DNA of 64,000 nt from Bradyrhizobium sp. 138 (GCF_023074075.1 NZ_JADPKT010000022.1:372001-436000), one strand, 5' to 3'; positions 1 through 8,823 are shown, counted from the first letter of the stretch. Made by a program: numbers and translations. The notes: a model not told the origin generated them from the letters alone.

Positions 1-426
1 GATCGGGCGCGCGATCTGCTCAACCTAGTTGGGCTTGCCGGCTATGAGCAGAAATATCCGAGAGAGCTCTCCGGCGGCATGCAGCAGCGCACCGCGATCG
101 CGCGCGCCTTCATCCACGATCCAAAACTGATCCTGATGGACGAGCCGTTCGGCGCGCTGGACGCGCTGACGCGCGAGCAGATGAACCTGGAGATGCTGCG
201 GATCTGGCGCGAGAGCGGCAAAACCATCATCTTCGTCACGCACTCGATCCAGGAAGCCGTGTTCCTGTCCTCGCATTGCGCCGTGCTGACCGCGGGCCCC
301 GCGAAGATGGCCGATTATTTCCCGATCGACCTGCCCTTCCCGCGCGACCTGCCGCTGAAGACGACCGATGCTTTCGGCGCCTATGCAAGGCGGATTTACG
401 CGAAGCTGGGGCTGGGCGCGGCGTAA
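1..426 (+). CDS. ABC transporter ATP-binding protein, nitrate/taurine type (5' truncated by window)
   Basis: The reading frame is open from the first base, so the start and Walker A lie outside the window. Visible are the ABC signature LSGGMQQR (about residues 25-32), Walker [15 protein letters not shown] with the D-loop, and the switch histidine in FVTHSIQEA. These match ATPases of the SsuB/TauB/NrtD family, which energise import of nitrate, sulfonate, taurine or thiamine-precursor type solutes. The cognate permease and binding protein are not visible and probably lie upstream. The next gene is convergent and unrelated (TRAP family). The substrate cannot be assigned from this fragment. Confidence 0.93.
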   Translation, partial: DRARDLLNLVGLAGYEQKYPRELSGGMQQRTAIARAFIHDPKLILMDEPFGALDALTREQMNLEMLRIWRESGKTIIFVTHSIQEAVFLSSHCAVLTAGPAKMADYFPIDLPFPRDLPLKTTDAFGAYARRIYAKLGLGAA

Positions 427-444
427 GACGCTTGCTCGAAACCC

Positions 445-533
445 GTAGGGTGGGCAAAGCGCAAGCGTGCCCACCATTGCCCGTGAAGCGAGAGAACGTG
501 GGCACGGCGCAAGTGCGCCTTTGCCCACCCTAC
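445..533. repeat. Palindromic intergenic repeat, GTAGGGTGGGCAAAG family (copy 1)
   Basis: The left end reads gtagggtgggcaaagcg and the right end reads cgcctttgcccaccctac, its inverse complement. Internal cgtgcccacc / cgtgggcacg arms add a second stem. The element lies between two convergent genes. The same ends recur at 33072-33194, 48796-48884 and, in a variant form, 56820-56936. It could fold as a bidirectional terminator-like hairpin. No coding capacity is seen. Confidence 0.85.
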
Positions 534-572
534 GAGCGCGCGACGCGATCGCGGCGCCGCGCCCCCTCACGC

Positions 573-1664
573 TCAGCTCTTGTTGCGCATCTTGCTGAGC
601 AGGTAGTTGTCGTAAAAATTCTCCGCGATCTGCGTATAGAACAGCAGCTCCTTCATATACGCGTCGTGGCTCTCCTTGGTCCGCTTGAACAGCTCGCTCT
701 TGGCGGCGAGCTCGTTCAGATGGTCCTGGGTCGCGTTGTAGCAGGCTTCCAGCACCGGTTGCGGGAACGCCTTCAGCTCCGCGCCATTGGCGATCAGCCG
801 CTTCAGCGCCGCGGGATTCACGCTGTCGTATTTCTCGAGCATCCAGGCGCCGGCCGCCGCGCCCGCCTGGTTGACGATCGCCTGGTACTGCTTGGGCAGC
901 GAGGCCCATTTCTCGTCGTTGACGACCATGTGCAGCATGGCGCCGCCTTCCCACCAGCCGGGGAAATAATAGTATTTTGCGACCTTGTGGAAGCCGAGCT
1001 TCTCGTCGTCATAGGGACCGACGAACTCGACCGCATCGATCGTGCCCTTCTCCAGCGCCGGATAGATGTCGCCACCCGCGATCTGCTGCGGGACGACCCC
1101 GAGCCTTGCCAGCACATGGCCGCCCATGCCGGCGATGCGGAATTTGAGGCCCTTGAGGTCGTCGACGATCTTGATCTCCTTGCGGAACCAGCCGCCCATC
1201 TGGGTGCCGGAATTGCCGCAGAGGATGGCGTGCGCCTTGAACGGCTTCAGCGCCTCATTGGTGAGGTCGGCGCCGCCGCCGAAGTGCCACCAGGATTCCT
1301 GGTGGCGATGGTTCATGCCGAAGGGCGCGCCGGTGGCATAGGCCAGCGCGGGCTCCTTGCCGATGTAGAAATAGAGCGGGGTCTGCGCCATCTCCACCGA
1401 GGCGGTGCTGACGGCATCGAGCGCCTGCAGGCCCGGAACGATCTCGCCGGCGCCGAAGGTCTGGATCTGGAATTTGTTGTCGGTGGCCTCAGCAACATAT
1501 TTCGCGAAAGTCTGCGCCGTGCCGTAGATGGTGTCGAGCGACTTCGGGAAGCTCGAGGTCAGGCGCCATTTGATCTCGGGCGCACTCTGCGCGATCGCAG
1601 GTGCGGCAACCAGCGTCGTTGCGCCGGCGACCGCGCCTCCCTTGAGGAATGTACGGCGTTTCAT
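573..1664 (-). CDS. TRAP transporter substrate-binding protein (DctP family)
   Basis: A 363-aa protein whose N-terminus carries a twin-arginine signal (RRTFLKGG, then a hydrophobic stretch ending VAAPAIAQ), predicting export of a folded protein to the periplasm. The mature part has the DctP-type layout: a WRLTSSFPKSLDTIYG opening strand, the central DLKGLKFRIAGMGG segment that in this family holds the arginine contacting the substrate carboxylate, and the DAVEFVGPYDD hinge. It resembles binding proteins for alpha-keto acids or other organic anions. No DctQ or DctM membrane subunits lie next to it, so it appears to be an orphan receptor within this window. The substrate is not known. Confidence 0.9.
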   Translation of the reverse strand: MKRRTFLKGGAVAGATTLVAAPAIAQSAPEIKWRLTSSFPKSLDTIYGTAQTFAKYVAEATDNKFQIQTFGAGEIVPGLQALDAVSTASVEMAQTPLYFYIGKEPALAYATGAPFGMNHRHQESWWHFGGGADLTNEALKPFKAHAILCGNSGTQMGGWFRKEIKIVDDLKGLKFRIAGMGGHVLARLGVVPQQIAGGDIYPALEKGTIDAVEFVGPYDDEKLGFHKVAKYYYFPGWWEGGAMLHMVVNDEKWASLPKQYQAIVNQAGAAAGAWMLEKYDSVNPAALKRLIANGAELKAFPQPVLEACYNATQDHLNELAAKSELFKRTKESHDAYMKELLFYTQIAENFYDNYLLSKMRNKS

Positions 1665-1790
1665 GATGGGGTCTCTCCCTTGAAGTCAGCTTCGAAACGG
1701 GCGGCGCTGTGACCCGGCTTGGCCACGGACCTGGCGGACCGTTTGCCTGTTCCTGGAACGGAGTTCAAGTTGTGAAAGGGCCGTAGCCTA

Positions 1791-1806
1791 TAGCCCGGAT
1801 GGAGCG
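1791..1806. repeat. Half copy of the REP-like element found at the RAYT locus
   Basis: tagcccggatggagcg matches the outer half of the inverted elements at 13108-13139 and 13683-13715. The other half (gtaatccggg) is missing here, so this is a solo remnant. It sits just past the stop of the DUF982 gene. Confidence 0.6.
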
Positions 1807-1809
1807 CCG

Positions 1810-2067
1810 CTAGAGCAGCTTTGCACTGACGAACAGCGCGCGCACGGCGTTGGTCGCCTGCACCGCCAGCATTGCGTTACCAGCCGCGCCTTCCAGGGCC
1901 GCGACCGCGTCCTCGTGCAGGGAGCGGAATTCCATCCACTCGACCGACTTGAAGTTGGTGAGGAATTGATAGGCCTGGCCGACAGTCGCGATCGCCAGCG
2001 TGTCACCGTTCAACTTGATCTTGAACGTCGTACGCAGCGGGGTCTCGGAATTTGTTGGATCACTCAT
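1810..2067 (-). CDS. DUF982 family protein
   Basis: An 85-aa cytoplasmic protein. The pattern of an early beta strand (FKIKLNGDTLAI), a helix beginning VGQAYQFL, then HEDAVAALEGAA and a C-terminal AVRALFVSAKLL helix fits DUF982, a small family widespread in rhizobia with no established function. It starts with ATG and lies upstream of the TRAP binding protein on the same strand, with about 145 bp between them, so co-transcription is uncertain. Confidence 0.7.
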   Translation of the reverse strand: MSDPTNSETPLRTTFKIKLNGDTLAIATVGQAYQFLTNFKSVEWMEFRSLHEDAVAALEGAAGNAMLAVQATNAVRALFVSAKLL

Positions 2068-2133
2068 GGGCTGCTTCTGGAGGATGACGGCTTAACGAAG
2101 GGGAAACGGCAGCCCCGCCGCAGCAGGCGAATA

Positions 2134-3168
2134 TCAGGAGTCGGTGCTCGCGCGCTGCGAGGCGGTCGCCGATCCGCTCAGGCTCGGTACCACGACAAGA
2201 CGGTTGAACTCGCCATTGTCGTAAGCTTTGAGGAAACGATCATAGTCCTTGATCGAGACGCAGCCGTTGGAATCGCCGCGCGGCCCGAGCATGTAGTTGT
2301 GCGTGAGCAGACCGACGCGGCCAAGCGCACTGGTGCCTTCGACCGGGGTCATACGCAGCGCACGGACACCGTGAAATAGCTTTTCGCGCGGCTTCAGATC
2401 ATAGGTTGCCGGCGGCGTCGCGCCGACCATCCGCCGGTCGACATGATCAGGGTCGTCCATCAGCGCGCCCAAGCCTGAATGGGCTTCCAGCGCCACGCCG
2501 CTCGGCAGGTAGAGCGCCTTGGCCTTGATGTCATAGACCGCCGTCCGCGAATCGTAGCCGAGGGCGGCGAGATCCGGTGCCCTGCCGAGCAGGCCATCGC
2601 CGGGTGTCAGCGAGGCCAGTCTGATCTTGTCGGTAAACTTCTCGAAGAAGTTGCGGTTGTCGACTTTGAGACTGGTGTCGGCATAGGCCTGGCTCGAGGC
2701 GACCTGGGAGGCTAAATCGGCCTGGATCGGGCGCGAGCGCGGCATCGGGATGGCGTCGGCGCGCTGCGCGGGCCTTGCCTCCTCGGTCACGGACCGGTCG
2801 TCCTCAGTCAGGGTCGAACGCCAGTCGTCGCCCTGCAGCTTCTGGGCGAGCATTGCCTTGGCGTCGCGAAGCTTGAGCTGGACCGCATTCAGGGCAGAAC
2901 GCTCCAGTGTCCTGAGGCCGAGGTCCCGGGCCGGCGGATTGCCGGACGCCGAAGCGAAACGGTCCTCGAAAGACGGCGTATTGGCTGGGGGCAACGCGGC
3001 GGAGACCAGCGGGCTCGAAGCGCCCAGATTCGAATCCCCGATGTCAGCGACCCAAGCGGCGGCGCCCAGTGCCAGCGCGACGGCAGCCAGAGACAGCAAA
3101 ACGCGCTCGGCCCGCCCGACACGGCGGCGCGACAACAGCCTCTCGGCATGTGCTGCGTCGGAAACCAT
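2134..3168 (-). CDS. Membrane-anchored DUF2778 (Tlde1-like L,D-transpeptidase fold) protein
   Basis: The start at 3168 (MVSDAAHAERLL) puts one transmembrane helix (about residues 19-37, rich in L, A and V) after a basic cytoplasmic tail; an upstream ATG at 3243 would only add non-conserved residues. A long Ala/Ser/Pro-rich spacer (about 40-190) leads to a C-terminal domain of about 130 residues. That domain has HGVRALRM, LLTHNYMLGPRGD and SNGCVSIKDYDRF, the His and Ser-x-Gly-Cys active site of the DUF2778/Tlde1 group of the YkuD-like fold. Secreted members cut or exchange peptidoglycan cross-links. Here the anchor predicts a periplasmic domain held at the inner membrane, suggesting a housekeeping wall role rather than a secreted effector. 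That role is inference. Confidence 0.8.
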   Translation of the reverse strand: MVSDAAHAERLLSRRRVGRAERVLLSLAAVALALGAAAWVADIGDSNLGASSPLVSAALPPANTPSFEDRFASASGNPPARDLGLRTLERSALNAVQLKLRDAKAMLAQKLQGDDWRSTLTEDDRSVTEEARPAQRADAIPMPRSRPIQADLASQVASSQAYADTSLKVDNRNFFEKFTDKIRLASLTPGDGLLGRAPDLAALGYDSRTAVYDIKAKALYLPSGVALEAHSGLGALMDDPDHVDRRMVGATPPATYDLKPREKLFHGVRALRMTPVEGTSALGRVGLLTHNYMLGPRGDSNGCVSIKDYDRFLKAYDNGEFNRLVVVPSLSGSATASQRASTDS

Positions 3169-3298
3169 CAGATCCCCAAATCGACCCCGGGGGGCCCAAC
3201 CCCCACCCGGAGACTCTATACCAGCTACCATATTGGGAGCCAAAAGTTAGGCATAATCGCGGCCGGCAAGGCTCCGACTGGGCATCCCGAGGTATCCA

Positions 3299-3736
3299 AT
3301 GACCGATCCTTTCGATCTAGAGCGGTTTGTCCGGGCCCAGGGCCCGGTCTATCGCGCCGTTCGGGGGGAGCTGGCCCGAGGGCGGAAGCAGAGCCACTGG
3401 ATGTGGTTCGTCTTCCCGCAAATCGCAGGCCTCGGCTTCAGCGCCATGTCCCAGCGCTACGCTATCGGCTCCCGCGCGGAGGCCAAGGCCTATCTCGCCC
3501 ATCCCACGCTCGGGGTGCGGCTGATCGAATGCACCGGGCTCGTGCTCGCGGTTCAGGGGCGGAGCATCAACGCGATCCTCGGCGCGCCCGATGACGCCAA
3601 ATTCCACTCGTCGATGACGCTGTTCGGCGCGGTGTCCGACGAGCCCATTTTCGGCGAGGCGCTCGCCCGCTATTTCGCAGGCGAACGCGACGTCGCGACG
3701 CTGGAGATCCTGTCGAGGCTGGATCGGCAGGGCTAG
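3299..3736 (+). CDS. DUF1810 family protein
   Basis: A 145-aa soluble protein beginning MTDPFDLERFVRAQ. The hallmark stretch SHWMWFVFPQIAGLG, followed by MSQRYAIGS, the AYLAHPTLG segment and a KFHSSMTLFG motif, covers nearly the whole DUF1810 family (YdeI / calpastatin-like label in some databases). The length is normal for the family. The function is not established. It is divergent from the DUF2778 gene and convergent with the crotonase gene, so it is probably monocistronic. Confidence 0.9.
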   Translation: MTDPFDLERFVRAQGPVYRAVRGELARGRKQSHWMWFVFPQIAGLGFSAMSQRYAIGSRAEAKAYLAHPTLGVRLIECTGLVLAVQGRSINAILGAPDDAKFHSSMTLFGAVSDEPIFGEALARYFAGERDVATLEILSRLDRQG

Positions 3737-3743
3737 CGCGTGA

Positions 3744-4520
3744 TCAGCGCCCCTGGAAGACGGCTGCACGCCGCTCGACGAAGGATTGAATGCCTTCCTT
3801 CGCGTCCGCGCTGGCGAGCACGCGGGCGCGAATCTCGGGAATGTAGGCGATCGCCGCCGCCTCGCCGCCCTCGACGTACTTGGCCGCGGCTTCCTTGGTG
3901 ACCTGGATGCCGAGCGGCGCATTGCGCGCGATGATGGCCGCGAGCGCCATCGCACGCGCGACCTGCTCGCCTGCCGGCACGACCTCCTGCACGAGCCCGA
4001 TCGCATGAGCGCGCTCGGCCGAGAACCCGTCGCACAGGAACAGATGGTACATCGCATCGCCCCAGCCGGCGCGCGAGAGGAAACGGAAATGCGCGCCGCC
4101 AAGTGGCGCAATGCCGCGCCTGGACTCCATCTGGCAGAAGCGTGCGTCGTCGGCCGCAACCACGATGTCACCGGCAAGCATGAGCTCGATGCCGATCGTG
4201 AAGACGATGCCCTGCACGGCGGTGACGACAGGCTTGCGGCAGCGCTTGGCAAGGCCGAATGGATCGACATTGCCTTCCCTGATGTTGCGCGTCTCCGCGG
4301 AGGGCCCGAAGAATTTCGGCATGTCGAGACCTGCGGTGAAATCCCTGCCCTCGGCGCAGACCACGCCGACGCGGTAGGCCTCGTTGTCGTGCAGTTCGGT
4401 CAGCGCATCGGACAATTGCTCCATCATCACCGGCGTGAACGCGTTCTTCTTCGCGGCATTGTCGATGATGATCTTGAGAACGTGGCCGTGCACCTCGGTC
4501 CGAATTTGTCCCTCGCTCAT
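3744..4520 (-). CDS. Enoyl-CoA hydratase/isomerase (crotonase) family protein
   Basis: A 258-aa crotonase-fold protein. The first oxyanion-hole segment is GRDFTAGLDM, the second is VVTAVQGIVFTIGIELMLAGD, and QMESRRGIAPLGGA carries the glutamate equivalent to Glu144 of rat mitochondrial hydratase. The position of the second catalytic glutamate (the AME of hydratases) reads AMYHLFL, so that residue is lost and simple hydration is doubtful; isomerase or other crotonase chemistry is possible. It lies 37 bp downstream of the tautomerase-like gene and is probably co-transcribed with it under the divergent TetR regulator. The acyl-CoA substrate is unknown. Confidence 0.88.
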   Translation of the reverse strand: MSEGQIRTEVHGHVLKIIIDNAAKKNAFTPVMMEQLSDALTELHDNEAYRVGVVCAEGRDFTAGLDMPKFFGPSAETRNIREGNVDPFGLAKRCRKPVVTAVQGIVFTIGIELMLAGDIVVAADDARFCQMESRRGIAPLGGAHFRFLSRAGWGDAMYHLFLCDGFSAERAHAIGLVQEVVPAGEQVARAMALAAIIARNAPLGIQVTKEAAAKYVEGGEAAAIAYIPEIRARVLASADAKEGIQSFVERRAAVFQGR

Positions 4521-4557
4521 GCGTGTCTCTCCATGATTGTCGTTTGGTATGGGCGCG

Positions 4558-5040
4558 TCAGGCCGGCGGCTGAATCGCCGCGCGGATCGCCTTGATCCGC
4601 TCCGGCGTGAACACGCCGGTCTCGAGCAGTTGAAGGATCGAGAGCACGCCGCCCCGCGATCCCCAGCTTCCCTCGTCGATGATCTCGAAAATGACCCACC
4701 AGGTCGGCGCCGGCGTCAGCATTCCGCAGGCCTCCGCGAGCCGCGCCAACACGTTGCGGATCACCTCGGCGCGCACCTCTGCCGGCCAGGCCGCGTTCAT
4801 CACCGCAATCCTGACGGTGATGATGTCGCGCGGGGTGTCCTGATCGGACAGGATCTGGCCGCCGATCGCCATGCAGTCGGCTGGCAGTTCGTGGAAATGG
4901 ACCTGAAAGCCCATTCGCGCAGCCGGCACGTGCTGGCCGATCTCGGGCTCGAGCACGGCGTCAGTCAGGGTTTCCGCGAGGCGGCGGCGCTGCGTGAGGC
5001 TGAGCCGCCCCGCGGGGGCGGTCACGGTGATGATGGTCAA
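4558..5040 (-). CDS. Tautomerase-superfamily-like protein, double unit, without Pro1
   Basis: A 160-aa protein with two 4-oxalocrotonate-tautomerase-like beta-alpha units, one opening ITVTAPAGRLSLTQRRRLAE and one opening DIITVRIAVMNAAWPAEV followed by a long helix. Active members use an N-terminal proline exposed after Met removal; here the second residue is threonine (MTIITV), so classical tautomerase chemistry is unlikely. It is the first gene leftward from the intergenic region with two candidate TetR operators and lies directly upstream of the crotonase gene. Substrate and activity are unknown. Confidence 0.7.
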   Translation of the reverse strand: MTIITVTAPAGRLSLTQRRRLAETLTDAVLEPEIGQHVPAARMGFQVHFHELPADCMAIGGQILSDQDTPRDIITVRIAVMNAAWPAEVRAEVIRNVLARLAEACGMLTPAPTWWVIFEIIDEGSWGSRGGVLSILQLLETGVFTPERIKAIRAAIQPPA

Positions 5041-5059
5041 AGGGCGCCTCCTCCAGGAT

Positions 5060-5107
5060 TATGACATACGTCATACTTCAGGCCGCTTGCTTATGTCAAG
5101 CGTCATA
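5060..5107. promoter_or_regulatory. Two tandem candidate operators for the divergent TetR regulator
   Basis: 5060-5075 reads tatgacatacgtcata, an imperfect palindrome with ATGAC / GTCAT arms. 5092-5107 reads tatgtcaagcgtcata, matching it at 13 of 16 positions in the same orientation, 32 bp further on (about three helical turns). Both sit in the 88-bp region between the divergent tautomerase-like and TetR genes, where a TetR-family repressor normally binds. Confidence 0.6.
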
Positions 5108-5128
5108 GTCTAGATCAGAACGCCAACC

Positions 5129-5752
5129 ATGGGACTTCCAATGACCTCCAGCACGCGCGACAAGATGATCGCCGGCGCCGCCGATTTGATGAGCCGCCGC
5201 GGCGTCAATGCCACCAGCATGCGCGACGTCGTTCGCCATACCGCGACGCCGCGCGGTTCGATCGGTCACCACTTTCCGGACGGCAAGCGGCAATTGATTG
5301 CCGAAGCCGTGACCTTCGCCGGCAAGCAGGTGTCCACTCCCCTGGAGAAGGCCATGAGCGACCGCGGCGCGATCGGCGGCCTGCGGGCTTTCGTTGCGTC
5401 CTGGCGCCGCCGGTTGGAGGCGACCGGCTTCGAGGCTGGATGCCCGGTGCTCGCCGTCGCCGTCGATCGCGATGTCGGCGAGGCCTCCGACAAGGACGAT
5501 GAGGCGACGCGGCAGAATCTGCTCGACCTCGCCGACGGCGTGTTCACCGAGTGGCGGTTGATCATGCGCGCGGCCTTGCTGCGCGAAGGGCTGGCCGCGG
5601 AACGCGCGGAGCGGCTTGCGACGCTCGTCATCGCCTCGATCGAAGGCACGGTCGCGATGTGCCGAGCAAGCCGCAGCGCGGACGCGCTCGATCAGGTTCA
5701 AGACGAGCTGGAGACGGTGCTGTCCGACGCCCTCGCCCGCGCAGCCGGATAA
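5129..5752 (+). CDS. TetR/AcrR family transcriptional regulator (YxaF/LmrA-like)
   Basis: A 207-aa regulator. The N-terminal HTH (about residues 8-55: [17 protein letters not shown], then TSMRDVV, then [12 protein letters not shown]) is typical of TetR. The C-terminal ligand domain has [14 protein letters not shown], characteristic of the YxaF/LmrA subgroup that often senses small aromatic or flavonoid-like molecules. It is transcribed divergently from the tautomerase-like and crotonase genes, and the shared region holds two candidate operators. By analogy it represses both itself and that operon; the ligand is unknown. A second ATG at 5141 is an alternative start. Confidence 0.88.
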   Translation: MGLPMTSSTRDKMIAGAADLMSRRGVNATSMRDVVRHTATPRGSIGHHFPDGKRQLIAEAVTFAGKQVSTPLEKAMSDRGAIGGLRAFVASWRRRLEATGFEAGCPVLAVAVDRDVGEASDKDDEATRQNLLDLADGVFTEWRLIMRAALLREGLAAERAERLATLVIASIEGTVAMCRASRSADALDQVQDELETVLSDALARAAG

Positions 5753-5865
5753 ATGGACGCGGATCGAACTGGACCACGGCAGAGAGCGTAAACCCCGGAT
5801 TAACATCGCCTGCCTATCTTCCGTGCAACATTAAGGCTCCTCCCGCGCCAATTGCCGGACAGATC

Positions 5866-7947
5866 ATGAAAATCGGAACGCTCCTGACCTCCGCCATCGT
5901 CTCGCTCTCGACCGTGGGCGGCGGCCTCGCCGTCTACGTCGCCGTGACGAAGTACCAGACGATGGAGCGGATCACAGAAGCGGAAGGTCGGCTCGCGATT
6001 GTTCGCGCCGTCAGCGACATCCCGCGCTACCTCAATCCGGAGCGCGGCTTTTCCACCAACATCCTCTATGGCCCGGCCACCATCGACCCGGCGCAGCTCG
6101 CCGGGCAGGACAAGCTGCGCAAACAGACGGACGCTGCGCGCGACAAGATGAACACACTGCGTAAGCAGCTGCCCGGCTCCCTCGACGACGGCAACACCAC
6201 CGGCGGCAACATCGACGGCATCAATTCGAAATTCACCGCGTTGCGCGAGGCCATCGACAAGGCGCTCGCAGGGCCCGCCGAGGCGCGCAAGGACGCCGCC
6301 AAGAAGATCGTCGCCGACAACGCCGTGCTCAACAGCGGCGTGACCGCCCTGCTCAACGAGCAGGTCCGCCGCATGGCGATCCTGAACGGTGACGCCTACC
6401 GGCAGGCCAGCTACGCCAACATCGCGATGACGCTGCGCGACGTCGGCGGTTTCAACTCCAGCCTGCACAAGAACCTCGTCGGCGGCAAGAAACCGGCGAG
6501 CGACGCCGAGAAGGCCGACATCGCCCGCTCGCAGGGCCGCAACGACCAGATCGTGATGTCGCTGCAGGAGTTGCGCGGCAATCCGACAACGCCGGCGAAC
6601 GTCGCCGCGGCCCTGGAGAAGTTCAACGCGATCTATGTCGAGGAGTTCGGCCGCGAGCTCAAGCTCGTCAAGGACGGTGCGGTCAGCGGCAAGTACGAAC
6701 ACGACATGGAGACCTATTACGCCGCCACGCAGCGCGGCCTCGGCACCGTCATCGAGGTCCGCGACGCCTTCTACGACAACGCCGAACAGATCCTCGCCGG
6801 AGCCTCTTCCGCCGCGCGCACCAGCTTCACCATCGCGCTTGCAGGCCTCGTCGCCGTCCTGATCGCGAGCGTCGGCCTCATCGTGATGGTTCGCCGCCGC
6901 GTTTGCGCTCCGATCGTCAACCTGACGACACGGATGTCGCGGCTGGCCGAGGGCGAGGTTGCGGACAGCATCCCCGGCGCCGAGCGCTCCGACGAGATCG
7001 GGGCGATGGCCGCGGCGGTTCAGGTCTTCAAGGACAACATGATCCGAGCCGACCGGCTCGCGGCCGAGAAGCAGGCCGAGAACGACGGCAAGATGCGCCG
7101 CGCGCAGGCACTCGACGAGCTCACCCGCGCGTTCGAAGCCAAGATCACCGAGCTCGTCGGCGGCCTGTCGCGCGCCTCCTCGACCATGGAAAGCACCGCG
7201 CAGTCGATGACCTCGACGGCGGCGCAGACCAACAGCCAGGCCGCAATCGTCGCCGCCGCCTCCGAGCAGACCTCGACCAATGTGCAGACCGTCGCCAGCG
7301 CCACCGAAGAGCTGACCTCCTCGATCTCCGAGATCGGCCGTCAGGTCGCACAGAGCACCGAGATCGCGGCCCGCGCCGTCGATAACGCCCGCCGCACCGG
7401 CGACACCGCACGCACGCTCGCGGAGGGCGCGCAGAAGATCGGCGACGTCGTCACGCTGATCCAGAGCATCGCCGAGCAGACCAACCTGCTCGCGCTGAAC
7501 GCGACCATCGAGGCCGCCCGCGCCGGCGATGCCGGCCGCGGCTTTGCGGTGGTTGCTTCCGAAGTGAAGTCGCTGGCGGGCCAGACCGCCAAGGCCACCA
7601 CCGAAATCTCCGAGCAGATCACGGCGATCCAGACCGCGAGCGACGAGACCGTGGCCGCGATCCGCAACGTCGCCGACGTCATTGGCGAGATCGACCAGAT
7701 CGGCACCGCGATTGCGGCTGCGATCGAGGAGCAGGGCTCGGCCACCAAGGAGATCGCCCGCAGCGTCCAGGAGGCTGCCCGTGGCACCCAGGAGGTCAAT
7801 ACCAACATCTCCGGCGTGCAACGTGCCGCCGACGACACCGGTGCGGCCGCAAGGGAAGTGCTCGGCGCCGCCAAGCAGCTCTCGACCCAGTCGCGCGATC
7901 TCGCCGGACAGTTCGACCGCTTCCTCGGCGAGGTCAGGGCCGCATAG
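5866..7947 (+). CDS. Methyl-accepting chemotaxis protein
   Basis: A 693-aa transducer. ATG 5866 puts the first transmembrane helix at about residues 6-28, then a periplasmic sensor region of about 290 residues that I do not recognise. A second helix lies near 319-342 ([20 protein letters not shown]), a HAMP domain follows, and a cytoplasmic signalling coiled coil ends the protein. The hairpin tip [18 protein letters not shown] (near residue 536) is the universal CheW/CheA contact. No che genes are nearby, so it would feed a chemotaxis cluster elsewhere. No CheR/CheB-docking pentapeptide is visible at the C-terminus. The reading frame is open upstream to 5551 but that part overlaps the TetR gene and is not expected to be translated. 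Confidence 0.95.
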   Translation: MKIGTLLTSAIVSLSTVGGGLAVYVAVTKYQTMERITEAEGRLAIVRAVSDIPRYLNPERGFSTNILYGPATIDPAQLAGQDKLRKQTDAARDKMNTLRKQLPGSLDDGNTTGGNIDGINSKFTALREAIDKALAGPAEARKDAAKKIVADNAVLNSGVTALLNEQVRRMAILNGDAYRQASYANIAMTLRDVGGFNSSLHKNLVGGKKPASDAEKADIARSQGRNDQIVMSLQELRGNPTTPANVAAALEKFNAIYVEEFGRELKLVKDGAVSGKYEHDMETYYAATQRGLGTVIEVRDAFYDNAEQILAGASSAARTSFTIALAGLVAVLIASVGLIVMVRRRVCAPIVNLTTRMSRLAEGEVADSIPGAERSDEIGAMAAAVQVFKDNMIRADRLAAEKQAENDGKMRRAQALDELTRAFEAKITELVGGLSRASSTMESTAQSMTSTAAQTNSQAAIVAAASEQTSTNVQTVASATEELTSSISEIGRQVAQSTEIAARAVDNARRTGDTARTLAEGAQKIGDVVTLIQSIAEQTNLLALNATIEAARAGDAGRGFAVVASEVKSLAGQTAKATTEISEQITAIQTASDETVAAIRNVADVIGEIDQIGTAIAAAIEEQGSATKEIARSVQEAARGTQEVNTNISGVQRAADDTGAAAREVLGAAKQLSTQSRDLAGQFDRFLGEVRAA

Positions 7948-7953
7948 CGCGGC

Positions 7954-8544
7954 TCAATACGGCGGCGCCTTGCGCGCGCGCTGCGCCTTGGCCGCTTCGA
8001 TCCACCACTGCAAATCATCAGCAAAGCGCGGGAATGAGCGTTCCAGCGCCTTGCCGCCCTCGCCAACCGGCTCGCCGTCTTCGGACAGGGTCTGCGCGAT
8101 CGGGCCGACGCCGATGGTGCTCGACACCACCACCATGCCCATCTCCGACAACGTGCCGTGCCAGGCGGTGGCGGCGCGCGCGCCGGAGAGGCGGCCGGCC
8201 GAGTAGCTCACGATCGCGGCCGGGCGCCAGAACCACTCTTCGAGGAAGTGGTCGGTGAGATTCTTCAGGCCGGGCTGGATGCCCCAATTATACTCGCCGG
8301 TGACGAAGACGAAGCCGTCGGCGCCGCGGATCTGTCCGGCCAGCTTCTCCAGCGCCTCGGGCGCCGCGCCTTTGGGATATTCCTTGTACATGCGATCGAG
8401 CATCGGCAGGCCGATCGCCTTGGCGTCGATGAACTCGACGTCCTCGTCGCGGCTGCGCAGCCGATTGATGACGAAATTCGCAAGGCGGACACCCATGCGG
8501 TCGGAACGGTAGGAACCGTAGAGGACGAGAATGCGATTGCTCAT
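7954..8544 (-). CDS. NADPH-dependent FMN reductase family protein
   Basis: A 196-aa flavodoxin-like protein. The N-terminal phosphate-binding loop is LYGSYRSDRMG, followed by DAKAIGLPMLD. GFVFVTGEYNWGIQPGLKNL is the signature of the NAD(P)H-dependent FMN/azo reductase family (ArsH/ChrR/SsuE-like), and PAAIVSYSAGRLSGARAA follows. It would be a soluble homodimer reducing FMN, quinones or similar acceptors with NAD(P)H. It is convergent with the chemoreceptor, with only 6 bp between stop codons. The physiological substrate is not indicated. Confidence 0.9.
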   Translation of the reverse strand: MSNRILVLYGSYRSDRMGVRLANFVINRLRSRDEDVEFIDAKAIGLPMLDRMYKEYPKGAAPEALEKLAGQIRGADGFVFVTGEYNWGIQPGLKNLTDHFLEEWFWRPAAIVSYSAGRLSGARAATAWHGTLSEMGMVVVSSTIGVGPIAQTLSEDGEPVGEGGKALERSFPRFADDLQWWIEAAKAQRARKAPPY

Positions 8545-8619
8545 GATGGCCGCATGCTACCACGAAACCGGAGCGCAGAACGGTTTCCTTTGTCGCAGCG
8601 TTGCATGCGAGGGTGCGTT

Positions 8620-8823
8620 TCAGTGCGTGGCGCGGTAGCTGGTGCGGCGCTGAATCGACCGGCAGGCCAGCCCATCCGCCAGCAGCTTCATGTCCTCATG
8701 CCGGCCACTACGAATCAGCCGGCCGAACTCTTCGGGTGTGAAAGGAAGACTTGGATCATCATCGATCGGGCGCCGCATTCGCGGACCGAAGAACCGCCGA
8801 ACCAGGCTAGCCAGCCGCCGCAT
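8620..8823 (-). CDS. Small hypothetical protein
   Basis: A 67-aa very basic protein (MRRLASLVRRFFGPRM start) with a central DPSLPFTPEEFGRLIRSGRH segment and an arginine-rich tail. A GAGGG ribosome site lies 7 bases before the ATG at 8823. The composition reads like a real small cytoplasmic protein rather than a frame shadow, and nothing overlaps it. No function can be inferred. Confidence 0.5.
   Translation of the reverse strand: MRRLASLVRRFFGPRMRRPIDDDPSLPFTPEEFGRLIRSGRHEDMKLLADGLACRSIQRRTSYRATH

Noticed and set aside
5800..7821. 673-aa open frame antisense to the chemoreceptor
   Set aside because: Repetitive low-complexity content (Gly, Asp, Leu, Arg) mirrors the codon bias of the real gene on the other strand; no domain and no ribosome site.
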